From NCBI GenBank assembly GCA_964506435.1, contig CAZDLK010000017.1, forward strand, positions 1 to 29,916: 29,916 bases of DNA, read 5' to 3'. Origin of the DNA: JAOZHU01 sp964506435. Lineage in GTDB: Archaea > Thermoproteota > Bathyarchaeia > Bathyarchaeales > Bathycorpusculaceae. The notes under the pieces are model-generated. The model saw only the letters and a list, made by a program, of their open reading frames with translations. It did no database searches and had not been told where the DNA came from. Position numbers and translations under genes: made by a program. Of this stretch, positions 8,004 to 15,805 are shown piece by piece; within the stretch, counting starts at the first letter, position 1, and the number at the start of each line of letters is the position of its first letter.

Positions 8004-8801
8004 TTATATGTTATTTTCAGTTGCTTTGTCCCACAACATTTCAAAATAGTCTTGAATTATTGCAAGTATAAACGGGTTGTTCGAAAACAAACTAGGTCCA
8101 TCAAGTCTGTAATTTGCTGGCTCAGTGCAGATGCCTACTTCTTTTTTGTCCGATATTAATAGTGAGGTCTGTGGTTTGGTCGGAATGTGCCTTAATTCAA
8201 AGCAGCCAATTTTCTTCAAAGTCTGGACGATCTCTGGTACGGGCTCTTCTTTTTTGGGCTTGTTAGTGATGAACCGAAACTTTATGTTCCTCTTTACAGC
8301 TTCCGTGTTGAAGTCAGCGTAAACCGTCATGGCCCGTTTGAAACTCTCCCATGCGTCAATAATGTCCAAGCTCACTTCAGTATTTCTCATAATTGCTTCT
8401 AACCTAAATTTATTTACTTTTTTTACAGTGGCCATCGTGAATTCATACTCTTCAGCAGTCCCTTTTTGTTGAGGGTTTTCTTTGAATCGGTGGAGAAGTT
8501 TTTTTGCTATTTTCTCAACTCTCTTGTATTCGTCTGACTTGCTTTTCAGCAGAACCGCGAACGTGTCTTCTATTGGAAGTGTTTTGTACTCCGCTGGTGC
8601 AGTTATCATTTTTTCTACTATACCTTTTGCTTGTAGCTCGGCTAGTATTCGGTAGATATCTTGCCGAGCGACTCCAGCGTTTTTCCAGATTGTTCTCGCG
8701 TTGGCTTTTCCCAAGCTCGCGAGAGCCATATAGACTTTTGCCTGCGCGCTGGTAAGCCCCATGGTTTTGAGAGTTTCAACCTCCTCTTTTTGAAAAGTCA
8801 C
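8004..8801 (-). CDS. TrmB-family transcriptional regulator (copy 1)
   Basis: The 265-residue winged-helix regulator has a TrmB-type DNA-binding domain at about residues 8-75 (GLTSAQAKVYMAL, then VARQDIYRILAEL as recognition helix and wing GIVEK). A charged helical linker (~85-110) and a TrmB-like C-terminal domain follow. It lacks the sugar-binding extension of full-length TrmB. The frame is open to an ATG at 8834, but the TATA box (ATAAATC on the complement, 8851-8860) predicts a transcript start near 8829. The GTG at 8801, preceded by GAGGGGTG, gives the same length as copy 2 (265). The gene is divergent from the secreted PQQ protein, which is its probable target. Confidence 0.85.
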   Translation of the reverse strand: MTFQKEEVETLKTMGLTSAQAKVYMALASLGKANARTIWKNAGVARQDIYRILAELQAKGIVEKMITAPAEYKTLPIEDTFAVLLKSKSDEYKRVEKIAKKLLHRFKENPQQKGTAEEYEFTMATVKKVNKFRLEAIMRNTEVSLDIIDAWESFKRAMTVYADFNTEAVKRNIKFRFITNKPKKEEPVPEIVQTLKKIGCFELRHIPTKPQTSLLISDKKEVGICTEPANYRLDGPSLFSNNPFILAIIQDYFEMLWDKATENNI

Positions 8802-8850
8802 CTCTAGCACCCCTCTAATGCGTGTCAGTACCATTGCATGTCATTTTTCT

Positions 8851-8860
8851 TGATTTATGT
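8851..8860 (-). promoter_or_regulatory. TATA box of TrmB copy 1
   Basis: The complement reads ACATAAATCA. The matching box of copy 2 reads ATATAAATCA at the equivalent place (12751-12760). The spacing supports the GTG start at 8801 over the ATG at 8834. Confidence 0.45.
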
Positions 8861-8871
8861 TTTGTGTATTT

Positions 8872-8906
8872 TGTCAGCAAAATCACTTACGGCACATACT
8901 TAAAAG
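8872..8906 (+). promoter_or_regulatory. conserved promoter/operator of PQQ protein 1
   Basis: TGTCAGC, 7 variable bases, CTTACGGCACAT, one base, then CTTAAAAG, which serves as TATA box. The same arrangement with identical spacing is at 12773-12807, where only the 7-bp spacer and one A/G differ. The predicted transcript start is about 8928, so the ATG at 8923 cannot be the start codon. A ribosome-binding site AAGGAG (8941-8946) and a GTG (8956) follow. The upstream half is a good candidate for TrmB binding. Confidence 0.6.
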
Positions 8907-8955
8907 TTGTTCTAAAGTAACAATGCTGTCCATAAAAATCAAGGAGAATGAACAA

Positions 8956-11514
8956 GTGAAACTATCAAAAAATAGGACTAAAACTATCGCTATTGCGTTG
9001 TTTCTGATGCTCTCTACCGCTCTTGCATTAGTTGCTTTGCCCGTTTCTTATGCGTGGGACACATATAATGTGAAAAGTTTCTGTTACGTAGGCGTTTCTC
9101 GATATATTATCGGTGTTGGTCAGGAACTGAACATTTATGTTTGGCATGATAGTTTGCCGATAGACTTGACTGACACATGGAAACTCTCTGTTGAAGTCAC
9201 TGCACCAGACAACACTACAGAAACCTTAGGTCCTCGCGATTCAGATACTACAGGGTCAATATTCTTTTCCTACACGCCTACTCAAGAAGGAGTCTACAAA
9301 GTTGTTGGCAAATTCTACGAATACCAATACAACAAAACAACACCGCCAAGTGGATTTTTCGACACAAAACCCATGGGATTATACATCTTTGAAGCCGCCG
9401 AAAGTTTACCCGATTACTTTACAGTGCAGGCAGACCCAGTACCTTGGTACAATGAAAGCCCTCTGCCAGAGGAATATTGGACACGCCCGATTGACCAAAT
9501 GAACAGAGAATGGTACTCAATTGCAGGAAACTGGCTAGCTGGAGCCGCACAGAAAAACTGGACCACCACCAACTTTGCTTATGGAGACGCCCCAGACAGC
9601 GCTCACATACTGTGGACTCGAGAATACTGGCTAGGCGGAATAACAGATGCTCGATTTGGCGAACCAGCTGACGGCTACTATGGAGGAGAAACCTATGAAG
9701 CATACGGACTGTTTCCACCGATAATCATGCAGGGAAAGCTCTACTACAACCAGTACACGCCTCCTAGAGAAGGCTGGTACTGTGTGGATCTCTACACAGG
9801 CGAAACCGTGTACTTCCATAACACTACAGGCACAGCAACTCCGTTAGGTACCATCGGCGCTTTTCCGACGGGAATCTACGGTGAATCGTTGACATTCGGT
9901 CAAATAATGAATTTTGCTACACCTAACCAATACGGAAGCCTTGGGTACTTGTGGAGTACCAACGGCCAAACTGGCATGCACGGCGGCATAGGCACACCAA
10001 CATCTACTTGGACAATGATTGATCCCTTCACTGGCGAATACATATGCAGCATAGCAAACGCCTCCTATTCTGGCACAAACGTCTACGACACAAATGGAAA
10101 CATATGCTACTTCAACCTCAAAAATCTTGGAACCCCCACATCGCCTAATTACTATCTGCAGGTTTGGAACACAACTCACGCTATACTCTTCGGTCAGACA
10201 ACTGGAAACGTAGCCGGTGCAGGATTCTGGAGACCACAAACAAACTACACGTTTGACGGAAACTATGGTTTCTCGTTGAACGTGTCAATACCTGTTGTAC
10301 AAGGCAGCATAAGGACAATCATTCCAGACAAATACGTAATCGGAGGAACCAGCAATCACCTATGGGCCTTGGACCTTAAATCTGGGAACGAGGGCAGATT
10401 GCTGTGGAACATCAGCTTCACAACACCAACTGCCATCAAAGATGTAGCTTGGTCTGGTCCAAATGTAGTTCCAGAATACAATGTGTTCTACTTCACACAC
10501 GCGAAAGGCTTGAAGGTATGTGCTTACAGCTTGACAACAGGACAAAAACTCTGGGAAAGCCCTGAACCAGAATCACAATGGAATTCTTACGGCTTAAACA
10601 CCAATGTCTATGATGGTAAACTTCTCACATACGGCTACGGCGGAAAATTGAGAGCCTACGACATAAAAACTGGCGAAATACTCTGGGAGTATATTTCTAA
10701 GAGTACCAACTTGGAGGGTTGGTACGGAAACGCTCCGATTTCAAGCACTGTTATTGCAGATGGCAAGATATACATAACCTCAAAAGAGCACTCACCTGAC
10801 ATTCCCTACAGACGAGATGCAATGATACGTTGTGTTAACGCAACTGATGGAACAGAAATGTGGAATGTAACCGCCTATTGTGCGCAACCAGTAGCCATAA
10901 GCGATGGCGTTCTCGTGGCGCTCAATTTGATGGATGACCAAATATACGCAATCGGTAGAGGTGCTTCTTCTACATCAGTGTCTGCTTCTCCAAAAATTTC
11001 TGAGCTTGGCACCAAAGTACTGGTGGAAGGTTCAGTAATCGACATATGCGCTGGCACACAGCAGTACGAGCGGGCACAGCGTTTTCCAAACGGTGTCCCA
11101 GCAGTTTCCGATGAGAGCCAAAGCGCATGGATGGAGTACGTTTATAAGTCTGCTGCACGCCCCACGAATGTTGTTGGTGTCGATGTGGTCATAAGTGTAC
11201 TCGACCCCAACGGCAACTGTTATGAGGTTGAAAGAACCACTGCCGACGCAGACGGCTTCTTCAGATGCGCATTTGAACCACAAGTTCCAGGCGAATACAC
11301 CGTTATAGCTACTTTCGAAGGTTCCAACTCCTACTATGCCTCGCACGCGGAAACCGCTGTTATAGTAGGTGAAGCTCCTGCTGCTACTCCAGAGCCTACT
11401 CCTGCGCCGCAATCGATAGCTGACATGTACTTCGTGCCTGCCGTAATAGGCTTGCTCGTTGCAATCATCGTCGTCGGATTGTTACTCGCTGTTCTACTGC
11501 TTAGGAAGAGGTAA
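8956..11514 (+). CDS. secreted, membrane-anchored PQQ-like beta-propeller protein (copy 1)
   Basis: The 852-residue protein has a signal peptide (residues ~1-33, ending PVSYA), an N-terminal Ig-like domain (~35-140), and a propeller with PQQ-type blades (e.g. LDLKSGNEGRLLWNIS, YSLTTGQKLWES, YDIKTGEILWEY, VNATDGTEMWNV). A C-terminal Ig-like domain with two Cys, a Pro/Thr-rich stalk, and a last membrane helix ending LLLRKR follow. It should be anchored outside the cell. PQQ-type blades alone do not show cofactor binding or dehydrogenase activity; a binding or scaffold role is equally likely. The GTG start is chosen because AAGGAG is 9 nt upstream and the paralogue has ATG at the same place (851 residues). 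The longer frame from 8857 precedes the promoter. Confidence 0.85.
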   Translation: MKLSKNRTKTIAIALFLMLSTALALVALPVSYAWDTYNVKSFCYVGVSRYIIGVGQELNIYVWHDSLPIDLTDTWKLSVEVTAPDNTTETLGPRDSDTTGSIFFSYTPTQEGVYKVVGKFYEYQYNKTTPPSGFFDTKPMGLYIFEAAESLPDYFTVQADPVPWYNESPLPEEYWTRPIDQMNREWYSIAGNWLAGAAQKNWTTTNFAYGDAPDSAHILWTREYWLGGITDARFGEPADGYYGGETYEAYGLFPPIIMQGKLYYNQYTPPREGWYCVDLYTGETVYFHNTTGTATPLGTIGAFPTGIYGESLTFGQIMNFATPNQYGSLGYLWSTNGQTGMHGGIGTPTSTWTMIDPFTGEYICSIANASYSGTNVYDTNGNICYFNLKNLGTPTSPNYYLQVWNTTHAILFGQTTGNVAGAGFWRPQTNYTFDGNYGFSLNVSIPVVQGSIRTIIPDKYVIGGTSNHLWALDLKSGNEGRLLWNISFTTPTAIKDVAWSGPNVVPEYNVFYFTHAKGLKVCAYSLTTGQKLWESPEPESQWNSYGLNTNVYDGKLLTYGYGGKLRAYDIKTGEILWEYISKSTNLEGWYGNAPISSTVIADGKIYITSKEHSPDIPYRRDAMIRCVNATDGTEMWNVTAYCAQPVAISDGVLVALNLMDDQIYAIGRGASSTSVSASPKISELGTKVLVEGSVIDICAGTQQYERAQRFPNGVPAVSDESQSAWMEYVYKSAARPTNVVGVDVVISVLDPNGNCYEVERTTADADGFFRCAFEPQVPGEYTVIATFEGSNSYYASHAETAVIVGEAPAATPEPTPAPQSIADMYFVPAVIGLLVAIIVVGLLLAVLLLRKR

Positions 11515-11540
11515 GCATGCAAGAAAACCAAAACTTCACT

Positions 11541-11556
11541 TCCCCCTTTTTTGGGT
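11541..11556 (+). terminator. C/T-rich tract after PQQ gene 1
   Basis: A C-run and T6 followed by GGG (tcCCCCCTTTTTTGGG) lie 27 bp after the stop codon. The equivalent is present after copy 2 at 15435-15452. It may be a termination signal. Confidence 0.35.
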
Positions 11557-11606
11557 CATCACAAGCAACCGAAAAACAAGGAGAAAAACGCATAGGCAAA
11601 GAAATG

Positions 11607-11714
11607 GGCTGAAAAGGTTCCGGACAGAAAATAACGATGGTTTAATCGTTACCGCATTTTTTCCTTTTCTCCTTTAATTTGTGTGTGTGCGCTGTCCGGA
11701 GCCTCAGCAAACCC
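11607..11714 (+). ncRNA. conserved structured 3' element (copy 1)
   Basis: GCTGA and GTTCCGGACAG (5' arm 11608-11627) pair with CTGTCCGGAGC and TCAGC (3' arm 11692-11708). The stem is interrupted by an AAG bulge. Inside are a small hairpin (AACGAT 11633-11638 with ATCGTT 11645-11650) and CTTTTCTCCTTTAATTTGTG (11664-11683). That 20-mer and the right flank GAGCCTCAGCAAACCC (11699-11714) are identical in copy 2. The distal stem differs in sequence between copies yet still pairs. It lies about 90 bp after the PQQ stop codon. It could be a 3'-UTR structure, a terminator or a separate RNA. Confidence 0.45.
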
Positions 11715-11744
11715 ACAGCTTAAACCAGCTTTTTATCGCGGAGA

Positions 11745-11762
11745 TTTTTGTCAGCTAAAGAT
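11745..11762. repeat. conserved 18-bp block downstream of TrmB copy 2
   Basis: TTTTTGTCAGCTAAAGAT is the second copy of the block at 7844-7861, with one mismatch. It lies 144 bp past the stop codon of the minus-strand TrmB copy 2 and marks the start of the second duplicated unit. Confidence 0.6.
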
Positions 11763-11905
11763 GAATGGCACGAGAGGGTGCATGATAGCGGTTAGACGGG
11801 AAAATATGACGCTTTGTCTGCAATTGGAGGCAAGAAGCACGTATCTCTTTTCTACCCTTTCGTTGCCAGGTTCCAGTGTGCTGTTGAACTTGTTATGGTC
11901 GTAGT

Positions 11906-12703
11906 TCACGTGCTGTCTTTGGTTGTTTTGTTCCATAACATTTCAAAGTAGTCTTGAATTATTGCAAGTAGGGTCGGATCGTTCGACACTAGACTAGGTG
12001 CTTCTGGCGCGTACTTCGCTGCTTCAGTGCATATGCCTACTTCTTTCTTATCTGAAACCAATATTGCCGTTGCAGGTCGGGTGCGGATATGTCTAATTTC
12101 AAAACAGCCAGTTTTCTTCAACTTCTGGATGATTTCTGGTATGTGTTCTCCTTTTTTTGGTTTGTCAGTAACGACTCGGCACTTTATGTTTCTCTTTGCT
12201 GCTTTTATGTGGAAGTCGGCGTAAGTCGTGGCGGCGCGCTTGAAACTTTTCCATGAATCAAGAATCTCGATGCTTTTTGTGGTGTTCTCCATTGTCTTTC
12301 CTAACCTGTAGAGATTTTGCCTTTTTGTAGCGACCAAGGTAAACTCGTATTCTCTAGCAATCGTCTTTTTTTCATGTTTTACTTTTTGTCTATTGAGCAG
12401 TTCCTTTGTTTTTTTCTCTATCCTCTTGTACTCATGTGCTTTCGTTTTCAGCAGAATTGCAAATGCATCTTGTATTGGAAGTGCTCTGTACGCGGTTGGT
12501 GCATTTAATATTTTTTCTACTAAGCCCTTTCCTTCCAGTTCAGCTAGTATTCGGTAGATATTTTGTCTGACAACTCCAGAGTTTTTCCAGATTGTTCTTG
12601 CATCTGTCTTTCCCAAGCCAACGAGCGCCATGTAGACTTTTGCCTCTGTGCGGGTAAGTCCTAAGGTTTCAAATGCCTCAACGTACCCTTCATCAATGAT
12701 CAT
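11906..12703 (-). CDS. TrmB-family transcriptional regulator (copy 2)
   Basis: The 265-residue paralogue of the regulator at 8004-8801 has the same lay-out: winged-helix domain (GLTRTEAKVYMALVGLG, then VVRQNIYRILAEL and wing GLVEK), a charged helical linker, and a TrmB-like C-terminal domain with shared blocks such as VSDKKEVGICTE and IIQDYFEMLWNK. The frame is open to an ATG at 12721 with AAGG 7 nt upstream, which would add six residues. The ATG at 12703 is preferred because it gives the same N-terminus length as the other two TrmB proteins and a normal leader from the TATA box at 12751-12761. It is divergent from PQQ copy 2. Confidence 0.84.
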   Translation of the reverse strand: MIIDEGYVEAFETLGLTRTEAKVYMALVGLGKTDARTIWKNSGVVRQNIYRILAELEGKGLVEKILNAPTAYRALPIQDAFAILLKTKAHEYKRIEKKTKELLNRQKVKHEKKTIAREYEFTLVATKRQNLYRLGKTMENTTKSIEILDSWKSFKRAATTYADFHIKAAKRNIKCRVVTDKPKKGEHIPEIIQKLKKTGCFEIRHIRTRPATAILVSDKKEVGICTEAAKYAPEAPSLVSNDPTLLAIIQDYFEMLWNKTTKDST

Positions 12704-12750
12704 TTTCTCGCTTTGCAACATCTGTGTTCCTTTTCATGTAAGTCGTTTTT

Positions 12751-12761
12751 GATTTATATTC
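12751..12761 (-). promoter_or_regulatory. TATA box of TrmB copy 2
   Basis: The complement reads AATATAAATC, and the predicted start is near 12729. It is homologous to the box at 8851-8860. Confidence 0.45.
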
Positions 12762-12772
12762 ATTGTTTTTTC

Positions 12773-12807
12773 TGTCAGCGCGCTAGCTTACGGCACATGC
12801 TTAAAAG
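12773..12807 (+). promoter_or_regulatory. conserved promoter/operator of PQQ protein 2
   Basis: TGTCAGC, 7 bases, CTTACGGCACAT, one base, then CTTAAAAG. This is the same as 8872-8906 apart from the spacer bases and one transition. The leader between promoter and start codon is also conserved, including CCATAAAA and the AAGGAG at 12841-12846. Confidence 0.6.
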
Positions 12808-12855
12808 CTTTTTCAAAGAAACAGTTTGCCCATAAAACTCAAGGAGAATGGAAAA

Positions 12856-15411
12856 ATGAAACTGTCAACAAACAAGACTAAACCTGTCACTATTGCTTTG
12901 TTTCTGATTTTAGCTATGGTTATTTCGCTTTTTGCTTTGCCAACCGCCAGCGCACATGATCCTGCTTGGGAAATTCCCACAACTGCCTTCATGAGTGCTA
13001 CACCTAACCCAGTGGGCGTCGGTCAAAGCGTGTTCGTCGTGGTGTGGCTTGACAGAACGCTGCCAAACGCATGGGCGACGAATGACCTCAGATTCAAGAA
13101 CTACAAGCTTACCATCACTGCGCCTAACGGAGACGTTGACACAGTAGTATGGGATATCATTGTTGATACGACATCATCAGCATACACCACGTTCACACCT
13201 GATCAAACTGGTGAATACACGCTCAAGTTTGAATTTCCTGGAATGACATTCACTTGGGATGGCGACTACAAAAACGACGTCTATAAACCCAGCAGCAGAA
13301 CCATAAAGCTTACCGTGCAGGACGAACAAATACCTGAACCCATAACTAGCTATCCGTTACCAACGGAGTACTGGACGCGCCCAATAGAAGGACAAAACAC
13401 AGACTGGTGGAAAATTGCGTCAAACTGGCTCGGTTCAGGCGACCCCTATCTTAGTGGATACCGCCGCAAGATCCAGCCATATGGCGCAGCGCCTAACAGT
13501 GCACACATTATGTGGACGAGATCTATTCAGGACGGAGGCGTTGTCGGCGGAGGCACTAATATCGACGGCAATACCTTCTACCCAGGACTTACCTACAATC
13601 GCCGATTCAGTCCAATAATCATGGGCGGACGACTCTACTATGGCCTGCCGTGGGGAAATTCTGGCAGTGGCATGGGCGGCTACATGTGCGTTGATCTGCT
13701 TACGGGCGAAACGATATGGGGACCCATGGACTGGGGGACTTCAGTGAATGAAGTCTTTCCTGGATTCTTTGCGTCAAGTACTGCTGCACCAGCTTTCGGC
13801 TACTACTTTGATTACGAAATGATGAACCAACACGGTGTAATCGGAGAGGGCTGGCTATTCACGACTGACTTTGGCATGGCGATTTCGCCAAGTCAAGGAA
13901 AAAATGCTACTCTTCAAATAATCAATGTTCCTTCAGGCACAGCGGTCAAAGACAAGTACGGGGCGCACATAAGATACGTGATGGACTATCCAAACAGGCG
14001 GTTAGCTAGCTGGAATTCATCCAGAGTCTTCGACGACGAGAACTCAGGGACGATTGACGCAAGCACTCCTGATCGTTATGACTGGAACGTTACAATATCT
14101 GATTTGAACGGCGTTGGAAATCCAAGTATAATCGCCGCGAACTGTGAGGACATGATATTTGGTCAAAGCTTTTCATTTCTCAGCTCTCTATCACCTTCAA
14201 GCTGGGGTACTCCGAATCCATGTACATTCTGGGCAATAAGTACAAAGCCAGAATCAGCAGGGCAACTACTGTGGCTCAAGAACATCACACTGCCCAACTA
14301 TGCAGACCTTACCTATCTTATGGGAACGGTGGATTTTGAATCCCGCGTTTTCACCGTATACGAAAAAGAAGGTATGCACTGGTACGGCTTCAGCCTCGAC
14401 GATGGACGCCAGTTATGGGGTCCAACTCCGCGACCTTTAAGCGACTGGGACTACTATGAACCCGATACAACCGTCGTAAGCGTTTACGGCAGACTCTACT
14501 ATTCATGCTACGGTGGCATACTCTACTGCTATGATGTGAAGAACGGCACGCTGTTGTGGACCTACGGTAACGGTGGTCCTGGCAACAGCACAGACAGCGG
14601 TAAAACGGTTGCATACGGCAGATACCCAATAATGCCCGAGATCGTTGCTGATGGAAAGATTTACTTGACCACTACAGAGCACTCTCCCAACACGCCCCTC
14701 TTCAAGGGTTCACTGCTGCGCTGCCTTGACGCTTACACTGGAGAAGAATTGTGGACAATATCCGATTTCGGAGGCACCTACGGTGGCTTCGGTCCGCAGT
14801 CAGCTATTGCAGACGGCTATTTGGCAATTCTCAACCAATACGACTACCAGATATACTGCTTTGGCAAAGGCCCAAGTGCTACCACTGTTGAAGCACCGAT
14901 GACTGCTATTGCTGAGGGATCTAGTCTGGTAATTCGTGGCACGGTGACCGACATTGCTGCTGGCACAACGCAAAATGAACAAGCTGCTCGTTTTCCACAT
15001 GGTGTTGCTGCAGTCTCTGATGAGAGCATGAAAGGGTGGATGGAGTACGTGTACATGCAGAAGCCTCTGCCGTCGGATGTTACTGGCGTTGACGTGTCGT
15101 TGGATGTTTTGGACTCTAACGGCAACTTCAGGAACATAGGCACTGCAACAACAGACGCAACAGGCTTCTACAGTTACGCTTGGAAACCAGACATCCCTGG
15201 ACAGTACACGGTTTACGCCACGTTTGCCGGCTCTGACTCGTACTACAAGTCCTATGCAGAGACCTCTTTCGTCGTGGACGAAGCGCCCGAACCTACAGCA
15301 CCGCCGCAATATCCACAACCAATCGACCCTACAATAACAATCATAGCCATGGGAATAGTGATAATCATCGCAGTCGCAATTATTGGCTTGTTGCTGCTAA
15401 GGAAGAGATAA
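12856..15411 (+). CDS. secreted, membrane-anchored PQQ-like beta-propeller protein (copy 2)
   Basis: The 851-residue protein has a signal peptide (~1-33, ending PTASA), an N-terminal Ig-like domain (~35-150), and the linker PLPTEYWTRPIEGQN, shared with copy 1 (PLPEEYWTRPIDQMN). PQQ-type blades (VDLLTGETIWGP, FSLDDGRQLWGP, YDVKNGTLLWTY, LDAYTGEELWTI), a C-terminal Ig-like domain (RFPHGVAAVSDES, WMEYVYMQ), a Pro-rich stalk and a terminal helix ending LLLLRKR follow. It is presumably displayed outside the membrane. Both copies keep the layout, but copy 2 lacks the two Cys of the last Ig-like domain in copy 1. The ATG at 12856 follows AAGGAG by 9 nt; a TTG at 12826 only extends the frame. Ligand unknown. 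Confidence 0.85.
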   Translation: MKLSTNKTKPVTIALFLILAMVISLFALPTASAHDPAWEIPTTAFMSATPNPVGVGQSVFVVVWLDRTLPNAWATNDLRFKNYKLTITAPNGDVDTVVWDIIVDTTSSAYTTFTPDQTGEYTLKFEFPGMTFTWDGDYKNDVYKPSSRTIKLTVQDEQIPEPITSYPLPTEYWTRPIEGQNTDWWKIASNWLGSGDPYLSGYRRKIQPYGAAPNSAHIMWTRSIQDGGVVGGGTNIDGNTFYPGLTYNRRFSPIIMGGRLYYGLPWGNSGSGMGGYMCVDLLTGETIWGPMDWGTSVNEVFPGFFASSTAAPAFGYYFDYEMMNQHGVIGEGWLFTTDFGMAISPSQGKNATLQIINVPSGTAVKDKYGAHIRYVMDYPNRRLASWNSSRVFDDENSGTIDASTPDRYDWNVTISDLNGVGNPSIIAANCEDMIFGQSFSFLSSLSPSSWGTPNPCTFWAISTKPESAGQLLWLKNITLPNYADLTYLMGTVDFESRVFTVYEKEGMHWYGFSLDDGRQLWGPTPRPLSDWDYYEPDTTVVSVYGRLYYSCYGGILYCYDVKNGTLLWTYGNGGPGNSTDSGKTVAYGRYPIMPEIVADGKIYLTTTEHSPNTPLFKGSLLRCLDAYTGEELWTISDFGGTYGGFGPQSAIADGYLAILNQYDYQIYCFGKGPSATTVEAPMTAIAEGSSLVIRGTVTDIAAGTTQNEQAARFPHGVAAVSDESMKGWMEYVYMQKPLPSDVTGVDVSLDVLDSNGNFRNIGTATTDATGFYSYAWKPDIPGQYTVYATFAGSDSYYKSYAETSFVVDEAPEPTAPPQYPQPIDPTITIIAMGIVIIIAVAIIGLLLLRKR

Positions 15412-15434
15412 ACATGCAGAAAAACCAAAACTTC

Positions 15435-15452
15435 CTTTTCCCCTTTTTTCGG
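15435..15452 (+). terminator. C/T-rich tract after PQQ gene 2
   Basis: TTTTCCCCTTTTTTCGGG follows the stop codon by about 23 bp. It is homologous to the tract after copy 1. Confidence 0.35.
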
Positions 15453-15481
15453 GCATCAACCAGTTTAAGCACAGCAGAAGG

Positions 15482-15577
15482 GGCTGAGAAGGCTCGGAAC
15501 AAGCATCGATGGCTCCCAGTCATCGTGTCCTCATTGTCTTTTCTCCTTTAATTTGTGCCCCGAGCCTCAGCAAACCC
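15482..15577 (+). ncRNA. conserved structured 3' element (copy 2)
   Basis: GCTGAG-(AAG bulge)-GCTCGG (15483-15497) pairs with CCGAGCCTCAGC (15560-15571). Within are a small hairpin (CGATG 15507-15511 with CATCG 15521-15525) and the 20-base tract at 15538-15557, identical to copy 1. The right flank at 15562-15577 matches copy 1 in 16 of 16 bases. The rest of the stem and loop has diverged but keeps its pairing. Confidence 0.45.
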
Positions 15578-15632
15578 TCTGCTAAGTAAAAACGCATTTC
15601 AAAATCACACTATGCTCGCTCTTTCTCTATAC

Positions 15633-15661
15633 AAACGTAAACGTGATAACGTTTGACGTTT
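15633..15661. promoter_or_regulatory. 29-bp double palindrome, AAACGT repeats
   Basis: AAACGT-AAACGT (15633-15644), GATA, ACGTTT (15649-15654), G, ACGTTT (15656-15661). All twelve bases of each side pair, with one unpaired G. It lies in the 228-bp gap upstream of the membrane protein gene at 15806 and could be an operator or a hairpin. Confidence 0.4.
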
Positions 15662-15805
15662 GCTCGTTTTTGTAAGTTGAGACTTTTCCCTATGCTGCGA
15701 GAAAAAGAAATAGTTGATATGCACCTCTTCGGGGCATCGTTCATTGCCTGGTTTTATGCGTATTACTAGGATATCCTCAGACAGTTAAGGATTAAATTTA
15801 TTAGC

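Noticed and set aside
7884..8159. 91-codon plus-strand open frame
   Set aside because: It overlaps the 3' end of TrmB copy 1 on the other strand, has no ribosome-binding site, and is not kept in the second duplicated unit.
8857..8955. Longer N-terminus for PQQ copy 1, from ATG 8857 or 8923
   Set aside because: Both lie upstream of the transcript start predicted from CTTAAAAG, and the shared AAGGAG points to the start at 8956 (12856 in copy 2).
11459..11904. Two plus-strand open frames (72 and 73 codons) after PQQ copy 1
   Set aside because: They cover the structured 3' element and the 18-bp block; the equivalent region after copy 2 has no matching frame, so the conservation is not protein-level.
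8956..15411. PQQ-dependent alcohol dehydrogenases
   Set aside because: The blades are of PQQ type, but no dehydrogenase active-site or cytochrome signature is visible; single-helix anchors and Ig-like domains fit surface proteins better.
7844..15577. Transposon or integrated element carrying the TrmB/PQQ pair
   Set aside because: No transposase, integrase, terminal inverted repeats or target duplication could be seen; tandem duplication explains the structure.
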